A DNA stretch of 11,384 nucleotides from the NCBI GenBank assembly GCA_039815415.1, contig JBCBZH010000132.1, positions 1-11,384 of the forward strand, given 5' to 3'. The position numbers were made by a program, and so were the translations under genes. This stretch comes from JBCBZH01 sp039815415 (GTDB taxonomy: Bacteria > Bacteroidota > Rhodothermia > Rhodothermales > Rubricoccaceae). Below are positions 6,772 through 11,384 of this stretch, in pieces. Under the pieces are notes generated by a model. That model saw only the letters and a program-made list of their open reading frames with translations. It was not told where the DNA came from and ran no database searches. Positions within the stretch are counted from its first letter, which is position 1. Each line of letters opens with the position of its first letter.

Positions 6772-7086
6772 ATGGCGAAGAAGGACCGCCGCCGTTCTGC
6801 TGACTCCGGTCGCGCCGCGCGCACCGGTGGTCGCGGCATCACGACGATGCCGTTCGACCGGATCAACTACGTCCTGTTGCTCGGGGCGGTTGGTCTGATC
6901 GTGATCGGCTATACGCTGATGCTGATCGACAACGCGACCAACGACAACCCGGTCGATAGCGTGATGTCGCTCTTTATCTCGCCCTTGTTGCTGCTGGCCG
7001 GGTATGTGGGCGTTGCCGGAGCCGTTCTGTGGGGCGTTCCACGAGATGCCGGACCGATGGACGAGGCAGAGCGTGCGGTCGAGTAG
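6772..7086 (+). CDS. Small two-helix membrane protein, DUF3098-like
   Basis: This is a 104-residue protein from the ATG at 6772. A TTG 30 bp upstream would add MASPPTLPVC, which looks like untranslated leader. The N terminus is strongly basic (MAKKDRRR, 1-8). Then comes MPFDRINY (26-33) leading straight into a first membrane helix (33-52), a short polar loop (NATNDNPVDS), and a second helix (66-88). The 'F-x-x-x-NY' entry into helix 1 with a G-rich helix and two membrane passes matches the DUF3098 family, which is found mainly in Bacteroidota and has no established function. The basic N terminus predicts a cytoplasmic N-in topology. Its 3' end overlaps the 5' end of the next gene, implying translational coupling with the putative lipoprotein. 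The family call is from pattern only. Confidence 0.75.
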   Translation: MAKKDRRRSADSGRAARTGGRGITTMPFDRINYVLLLGAVGLIVIGYTLMLIDNATNDNPVDSVMSLFISPLLLLAGYVGVAGAVLWGVPRDAGPMDEAERAVE

Positions 7087-7642
7087 ATCCGTGCTGATTG
7101 CGGTCGCTCTCCTGAGTGTCGGATGTGGGGAGGACACGCCGACGGTCACCATTACCGAGGCCGATCCCGTCGCGGAGCGCCGCCCACAGCTGGCCGACAC
7201 CAGCGAGCTGGCGATGGCCGACACCACGCTGGCAGACTCGGCCCTTGTGGTGGACTCCGTGGAGGTGGCGCCGGTCGATACCGTGGCGGCGCCGCCAGAC
7301 TTTGCGCCGTTCTGGACCACCTTCCAGGGCGCGATTCGCTCCGGGAACGTCAATGCCGTGACGCGCTTCGCGAAGCTCGGGGAGGCCGGCATCGGGCTGG
7401 CGGATGTGGATCAGGCCTACATCGCCGCGTTCACAGAGCCGTTCAAGACCGCCGTGCTGACGCTTACACCTCGAGACTTCGAGCGCGACGGAACGATCCG
7501 CGAGATCCGCGTCGTGGTCGGGTTCGACGCCGAGGGGCGCGTGGTGCCGGAAGACGAGGCGGACCGGGATGAAGCCATCCGCCTGCAGTTCGATGTCGTG
7601 GACGGGCGCTACCGCTGGGTCGGGTTCGCAGACGAGGGGTGA
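7046..7642 (+). CDS. Putative lipoprotein of unknown function
   Basis: From ATG 7046 this is a 198-residue protein. A basic start (MPDRWTRQSVRSSRS) precedes a hydrophobic stretch VLIAVALLSVGC (16-27). Cys27 is the likely lipidated residue, though Ser at -3 makes the lipobox non-canonical. A GTG at 7073 would give a shorter, equally good signal peptide, so the start is uncertain. After the Cys comes a Thr/Asp/Val/Ala-rich linker (about 31-84) of the kind that spaces lipoproteins from the membrane. A globular domain follows from FAPFWTTFQGAIRSGN (86-101) to the C-terminal IRLQFDVVDGRYRWVGFADEG. I do not recognise the domain; it loosely resembles small Bacteroidota lipoproteins with an NTF2-like alpha/beta layout. 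It overlaps the DUF3098 gene by 41 bp and ends before a 12-bp inverted repeat. A 10-mer repeat copy lies at 7204-7213. Confidence 0.7.
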   Translation: MPDRWTRQSVRSSRSVLIAVALLSVGCGEDTPTVTITEADPVAERRPQLADTSELAMADTTLADSALVVDSVEVAPVDTVAAPPDFAPFWTTFQGAIRSGNVNAVTRFAKLGEAGIGLADVDQAYIAAFTEPFKTAVLTLTPRDFERDGTIREIRVVVGFDAEGRVVPEDEADRDEAIRLQFDVVDGRYRWVGFADEG

Positions 7643-7741
7643 GGCCCAACCCGGTTGCTCACGTTCCATCGGGAGCGTGTGGGCGGATGGGCGTGTGGAA
7701 GCAAACCGCCGCACCTCACACTCTGCCCAGATGCGAAGACG

Positions 7742-7776
7742 TCGCCAGCTCGAGGCCGACACCGTCGAGCTGGCGA
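7742..7776. repeat. 12-bp inverted pair of the repeat between convergent genes
   Basis: TCGCCAGCTCGA (7742-7753) and TCGAGCTGGCGA (7765-7776) form a perfect 12-bp stem with an 11-nt loop. It lies in the 173-bp gap between the convergent lipoprotein and NamZ genes, the position of a bidirectional terminator. No T tract follows the stem on either strand. Apart from this pair, nothing else is recognisable between 7643 and 7815. Confidence 0.85.
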
Positions 7777-7815
7777 TACTGGGCTGGACAAGGCATCTTC
7801 GCCCTGCGCGCAGAG

Positions 7816-9102
7816 CTATTCGTACAGCCGGTAAGGCTCGGCGAGCTGGCGGAACTGGTCGGCGTCCTCAGCCCAGGAGGCGATGATGGTCTTCGGCGCG
7901 TCGCCTCGGCGAAGCGCTGTGTGGAACTGCCGCGTCCCTGCCAGCTTGGCGAGCCAGTCGGCCTTGAAGAAACGCCCCTTGGCGCGGGCATCGCGGTAGA
8001 CCGCATCCAGCAGGTGCACGCCGACAACGACGGGTTCGAACGAGCTGGCGTCGGTGACAATCGTGCGGATGCCTGCGATGGTCCGGCCTTCGCCCTTCGG
8101 GTTGGTGGCCTGGCCGGGCAAGTCGCGTGGGATGAAGTCCTCGGCCTCGAAGCGGACGCCCGCCAGCCCGCGCCCGTTGAGGTCCGTCGCGATGGCGTCT
8201 GCGTTGGCGCCGATGGCACCCACCAGCTTGAACGGCTCTAAAGTGCCCCGCCCCTCGCTGGCCGTGGTCCCCTCGAAGAACGCCGCGCCGGGATAGATGC
8301 GCGCCGTCTCCACGTCCGGGATGTTGGGTGAGGGTGCGACCCACGGCAGCCCGGTATCCTCCCAGGCCATGTTTCGCGTGTAGCCTTCCATCTCGACGAC
8401 GTGCAGGTCGAGGTTTGCGAGCCCGCTCATCCATCCCTCGCCCTGGATCATGTCCGCCAGCTCGCCGACGGTCAGCCCGTGCGCGACGGGAATCGGGTAG
8501 AGGCCCACGAACGACTCATGCTCGGGCTCCAGAATCCACCCCTCCACGCGGTCGCCGATGGGATTGGGGCGGTCCAGCACCACGAAGGGAATGCCTGCCT
8601 CGGCGGCGGCCTGCATGGCGTAGCCCATCGTGGAGATGTAAGTGTAGAAGCGCGCACCGATGTCCTGCATGTCGAACACGAGCACGTCGAGGCCGCGCGT
8701 CTGCGCCCGTGTGGGCTTCTTAGTGGATCCGTAGAGGCTGTAGACCGGGATCGCGCTGGCGTCATCGTCCACCCGCGCGCCTGCCTCGGCGTCGCCCCGG
8801 ATGCCGTGCTCCGGCCCAAACAGCGCCGCCAGCTCGACGGCCTCCGACGCCACCATGCGGTCGATGAGGTGCGCCGGCCCACCATCCGTGGTGTCCACGC
8901 GCGCCGTGTGATTCGTCACCAGCCCGACGCGCGGCGCTCGAGCTGGCGAGAGCGCGGCCAGCGTAGCGAAGTCGGTGTCGACGAGGCGTTGGGCGCCTGT
9001 CAGGGTTTGGGGGTTCGGAGTTGGGGATTGGGGGGGCTCGGATGGAGCCTCCACGCAGGCCGAGAGGGCGAAGAGAAGGCTGAGAAGCAGAGTCATTGTC
9101 AT
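7816..9102 (-). CDS. namZ: NamZ-like exo-beta-N-acetylmuramidase lipoprotein (DUF1343)
   Basis: This protein belongs to the DUF1343/NamZ family, whose characterised members remove MurNAc from the non-reducing ends of peptidoglycan fragments during wall turnover. ATG 9102 is chosen because it begins a lipoprotein signal, MTMTLLLSLLFALSAC, with a canonical LSAC lipobox (Cys16). A GTG at 9156 would put 18 non-signal residues in front. The mature protein has a Pro-rich linker (20-33) and then the family motifs in order: VGLVTNHTA (59-67), LFGPEHGIRG (94-103), VFDMQDIGARFYTYISTM (142-159), VLDRPNPIGD (175-184), SPNIPD (258-263) and FFEGTTASEGRGT (275-287). The Glu of FGPEHG is the likely key acidic residue, by family analogy. 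With dacB and mreD it adds to a cell-wall theme. The DUF4139 gene lies upstream with a 54-bp gap, so the two may form an operon. Five 10-mer copies lie inside the gene. Confidence 0.9.
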   Translation of the reverse strand: MTMTLLLSLLFALSACVEAPSEPPQSPTPNPQTLTGAQRLVDTDFATLAALSPARAPRVGLVTNHTARVDTTDGGPAHLIDRMVASEAVELAALFGPEHGIRGDAEAGARVDDDASAIPVYSLYGSTKKPTRAQTRGLDVLVFDMQDIGARFYTYISTMGYAMQAAAEAGIPFVVLDRPNPIGDRVEGWILEPEHESFVGLYPIPVAHGLTVGELADMIQGEGWMSGLANLDLHVVEMEGYTRNMAWEDTGLPWVAPSPNIPDVETARIYPGAAFFEGTTASEGRGTLEPFKLVGAIGANADAIATDLNGRGLAGVRFEAEDFIPRDLPGQATNPKGEGRTIAGIRTIVTDASSFEPVVVGVHLLDAVYRDARAKGRFFKADWLAKLAGTRQFHTALRRGDAPKTIIASWAEDADQFRQLAEPYRLYE

Positions 9103-9156
9103 TGTGCAAGACGGTGGAGCTGACGACCCCAGCCCCCAATCCTGATTTCCCAACAC

Positions 9157-10602
9157 CTAGTACCGCACCCGCGCCGTGTAGCGGATCGTCGCCGTCTCAT
9201 TCGCCGCCAGCTCGAGGGTGAACTGCGCCGTGGTGGCATCCAGACGTTCGTGCTCGTGCGTGGACTCGAGGATCGACCAATCACCCCAGAACACGCGCTC
9301 AACGACATCCACTGTGGCGGCTTCCTCCTTGCGGTTGCGGACTTCCACCTCGATGGTGAACTCGCGCGTGCGGTCGTTGATGCGGCGGTCGGTCATCTGG
9401 CGGCGCGTGCCGACGACATCGAAGGCGTCGCCGATGTAGAGGCGGACGGTCTCGTTGCGCGGCGTGTGGGCGATGCGGTCCTCGCCGAGGAACTGGAGGT
9501 TGCCCCTGCGGTCGGCCTTGTAGACGCGGACGGTGCCCGCGGGCAGCGGCATCCCCATGTTGTTGGCCTCTGCGTTCTCCATCTCGAGGACCACCGCCGC
9601 GCTCATCTCGTCGCCGACGGCTCCGGGGCCTTGGCGGCGCGGACGGTAGAACGGGAAGTAGGTGCCTGCCCCGTCGAAGATCAGGCGGCGCTCGACGCCC
9701 ACCTCGTCGGCGGACAGCAGCTCGAGCTGCTTGGTCTCGTTCTCCTCGATGGTGGTCGGGGTGGGGAACGTGTAGAGGTGGTACTCGAAAAATGCCTCCT
9801 GCTCCGGCGGGGCGGCAGCGGCGCGAGTCTGTTGCATCACCTCAATCCCATCGTACATCGCTTGAGGACGCCCGTAATTCTGCACGCGTCGCACGTCGCC
9901 CGCGATGAGCTGGAGCCCGGCGTTGGGGTAGCTGGCGCCCGACTGGTTGTTGACGGTCACCCAGCCGGTCACGTCCACCTCTGTCTCGGCCTCGTTCACG
10001 ACCGCCACATAGTCGGCCTTCCACGAGATGCCGTTGGTCATGTAGCTGGCCTCCACGCGCTGCTCACCGCCGCGCTCCGAGTTCAGCCGCCACAGGAGCG
10101 ACGGACGCGAGAGCAGGCCCTCGGGTAGGGTCAGCAGCTCGATGGTGCCGCCGGGGTTGACGAGCACACGGCCATCGTCGGTGCGGATGATGCGGCCCTG
10201 GTTGGGCTGGCTGATGAGCGTGCCCTCGTCCACGACGGTGCGCTCGCCCATCTCCCGGATAATGCGCACGCGCTGGCCGACGGCGGCGTCGAGCACCGAG
10301 TTGGTGCCGATCAGGTTGTACTGGTAGTTCTGCTCGAGCACCGAGAGTCCCCCGGGGGTTGTGAGCGACTTGAGCGCGAGGCTCGTCGGATCGATCTGCT
10401 GCGGGACGCCCTCGAAGCGGAGCACCGTCACACCGCGCTGCACCATCAGCGGCCGCACCTCGCGGACAACAGCGAAGCCGCCGTTGTAGACCGTCAGCGA
10501 GACGGCCTCGCGGTCCTCCGGGCTGGACACGACGGGCGATTGGGCGTTCGTGGGCACAGCGAGGAGAGCCGCCAGGGTGGCAGCGAGCAGAGGGATACGC
10601 AT
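9157..10602 (-). CDS. Exported DUF4139 domain protein
   Basis: From ATG 10602 the protein has 481 residues and a signal peptide MRIPLLAATLAALLAVPTNA, with likely cleavage after Ala20, so it is periplasmic or outer-membrane associated. An in-frame ATG at 10626 would prefix MSRTSLSP and is less likely. The N-terminal part VSLTVYNGGFAVVREVR (34-50) is a strand-rich region typical of DUF4139 proteins. The conserved core YMTNGISWKADYVAVV (187-202), GWVTVNNQSGASYPNAGLQLIAGDV (213-237) and the C-terminal WSILESTHEHERLDATTAQFTLELAANET, followed by IRYTARVRY, match the DUF4139 (MuiA-related) architecture. No enzyme activity is known for this family, so no function is assigned. Unusually for this window, the gene body has only one 10-mer repeat copy, near its 3' end (9205-9214). 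Confidence 0.85.
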   Translation of the reverse strand: MRIPLLAATLAALLAVPTNAQSPVVSSPEDREAVSLTVYNGGFAVVREVRPLMVQRGVTVLRFEGVPQQIDPTSLALKSLTTPGGLSVLEQNYQYNLIGTNSVLDAAVGQRVRIIREMGERTVVDEGTLISQPNQGRIIRTDDGRVLVNPGGTIELLTLPEGLLSRPSLLWRLNSERGGEQRVEASYMTNGISWKADYVAVVNEAETEVDVTGWVTVNNQSGASYPNAGLQLIAGDVRRVQNYGRPQAMYDGIEVMQQTRAAAAPPEQEAFFEYHLYTFPTPTTIEENETKQLELLSADEVGVERRLIFDGAGTYFPFYRPRRQGPGAVGDEMSAAVVLEMENAEANNMGMPLPAGTVRVYKADRRGNLQFLGEDRIAHTPRNETVRLYIGDAFDVVGTRRQMTDRRINDRTREFTIEVEVRNRKEEAATVDVVERVFWGDWSILESTHEHERLDATTAQFTLELAANETATIRYTARVRY

Positions 10603-10608
10603 GGGGGA

Positions 10609-10617
10609 CAAGCTAGT
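10609..10617 (-). promoter_or_regulatory. Possible -7 element directly upstream of the DUF4139 gene
   Basis: CACTAGCTTG on the minus strand is followed by TCCCCC and then the ATG at 10602. The same CACTAGCTTG is found before dacB. TAGCTTG is close to the Bacteroidota -7 consensus TAnnTTTG. If it is a promoter, transcription would begin at or next to the ATG, giving a nearly leaderless mRNA. This is tentative and rests on two copies. Confidence 0.25.
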
Positions 10618-10719
10618 GCGGGACATCGGAGAAACCCAGGAGTGTGAGGGATGGGTGCTCCCGCTCTTGGGCTGCCGCCAGCGCCTGTTTCGTCACACAG
10701 ATGGAACCAATGAGGGCAA

Positions 10720-10729
10720 CGAGCTGGCG
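10720..10729 (+). repeat. Single intergenic copy of the 10-mer repeat
   Basis: This is an exact CGAGCTGGCG copy followed by AA, about 120 bp upstream of the DUF4139 gene in non-coding DNA. It is unpaired. Confidence 0.85.
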
Positions 10730-10968
10730 AAGGAGGCTACCGGTCAGTACGGACCCTGGTGGTGCGGCGCTGCACGCCGCCGCGCTGGCGACCGACGCCT
10801 ACAGTGGGCGCAGCACGGACGCAGGATGAGGAGGCAACAGACTGTGAGTCCTCAGCTTGAAGGGTGGTTGCAGATCTACGCGCTGGTGATAGCCGAGCAT
10901 GGATTGCCACTTCCCTACAATCCCAGGTGAGACGGGTTGCTTGGTGTGCTCGCTGACGTCTCCGCAGA

Positions 10969-11125
10969 GTCATCCTGAGCGGAGGGCGAAGCCCGGAGTC
11001 GAAGGATCTGTGCCGAGCACCGCGCCAGCTGGCTAACGCCGATCTTCGGTTCCAGGCTGGGGGCTCGTTGTACCATCCTGAGATCCTTCGGCTGCACTCG
11101 CTCTGCTCGTTTCGCTCAGGATGAC
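10969..11125. repeat. REP/MITE-like element with nested inverted repeats
   Basis: The outer ends are a perfect 12-bp inverted repeat, GTCATCCTGAGC (10969-10980) and GCTCAGGATGAC (11114-11125). Inside them a second perfect 10-bp inverted pair is CGAAGGATCT (11000-11009) and AGATCCTTCG (11081-11090). The left arm also holds a small GGGC-GAA-GCCC hairpin (10984-10994). A partial extra copy of the outer end (CATCCTGAG) lies at 11074-11082. The 'CATCCTGAGC...CGAAGGATCT' pattern is a known type of dispersed intergenic repeat in diverse bacterial genomes. There is no coding capacity, so if mobile it depends on a transposase elsewhere. Confidence 0.75.
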
Positions 11126-11144
11126 AGTACTGGAACATGCAGAT

Positions 11145-11154
11145 CGAGCTGGCG
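11145..11154 (+). repeat. Single intergenic copy of the 10-mer repeat
   Basis: This is an exact copy with the full 12-bp extension TCGAGCTGGCGA at 11144-11155. It begins 19 bp beyond the right end of the REP-like element and is unpaired. Confidence 0.85.
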
Positions 11155-11384
11155 ACACAGCCGTGCTTGCCAGCCCGAGAGGTGAATCCTACTGTGAACG
11201 AAGACTTGGCTCGAGCAGCGCCTTGCCTGTGCGTCGCATCCACTACTCGTCCTTGACACCTCTGTGGACTATGACCAATATGTCGCAATCGTCACGTTCG
11301 TATGCGCTGTTTAGCATCTCTGCCGAATGAGTACAGATAATCGCCTGTAGGCCATGCGGCTCAATGCATTGTTCGATGAGAAAA

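Larger units (their letters stand above)
10603..11384. other. 782-bp terminal region with no convincing gene
   Basis: Open frames here lack start context, family features or the codon pattern of the neighbours, so I call none. The region contains the possible DUF4139 promoter, two single 10-mer repeats (10720-10729, 11145-11154), a short hairpin GCGGCG/CGCCGC at 10764-10780, and a REP-like element at 10969-11125. GC content falls clearly after about 11200, unlike the rest of the window. The perfect palindrome CAATGCATTG lies at 11362-11371 near the edge. A decayed gene, or the flank of a mobile or acquired segment continuing beyond the window, is possible. Confidence 0.6.

Noticed and set aside
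915..9214. Explaining the 10-mer by Glu-Leu-Ala codon preference (GAG CTG GCG)
   Set aside because: Ten copies are intergenic, eight form inverted pairs, and four of the twelve coding copies use other frames, which codon preference cannot produce.
10737..11288. 183-codon minus-strand frame and other small frames in the terminal region
   Set aside because: It runs through the REP-like element and single repeats, and shows no family features or plausible initiation context.
1..11384. CRISPR array, rRNA or phage/integrase genes
   Set aside because: The 10-mer copies are irregularly spaced, in both orientations and too short for CRISPR repeats. No Cas, integrase, transposase or rRNA-like sequence was seen.

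Overview
The window is high-GC DNA (roughly 65% by eye) that looks like a chromosomal segment of a Bacteroidota relative, most likely of the Rhodothermota group (Rubricoccus/Rubrivirga/Salinibacter-like). The reasons are a DUF3098-type small membrane protein typical of that lineage, high GC, and no Shine-Dalgarno tract before any start codon. The lineage is an inference from gene content, not a database match.

Positions 1-4299 (+ strand) form an aspartate-family/diaminopimelate cluster. It holds the 3' part of a fused aspartokinase-homoserine dehydrogenase (thrA-like, truncated by the window edge), then dapB, dapA (TTG start), a small NTF2/SnoaL-fold protein of unknown role, and dapD. These enzymes bring aspartate semialdehyde to N-succinyl-amino-ketopimelate on the way to meso-DAP and lysine, and supply the threonine/methionine branch.

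Positions 4327-6540 (- strand) carry mreD and a PBP4-type D-Ala-D-Ala carboxypeptidase (dacB). Divergent from them, 6772-7642 (+) carries a DUF3098 membrane protein overlapping a putative lipoprotein gene. Positions 7816-10602 (-) carry a NamZ/DUF1343 lipoprotein (exo-N-acetylmuramidase family) and an exported DUF4139 protein. The window thus joins synthesis of a cell-wall precursor to enzymes of wall remodelling and turnover. The last ~780 bp have no convincing gene. They hold a 157-bp REP/MITE-like inverted-repeat element and become AT-richer.

The most striking signal is not a gene. The 10-mer CGAGCTGGCG (extended consensus TCGAGCTGGCGA) occurs 22 times exactly, counting both strands, where base composition predicts about 0.1. 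Ten copies lie in only ~1.65 kb of intergenic DNA, and eight of the 22 form four inverted pairs able to make 10-13 bp hairpins. Number, strand indifference, use of several reading frames and hairpin pairs at gene ends closely resemble DNA uptake sequences (DUS/USS) of Neisseriaceae and Pasteurellaceae. I know of no such element described for this lineage, so it is the main candidate for an undescribed system here.
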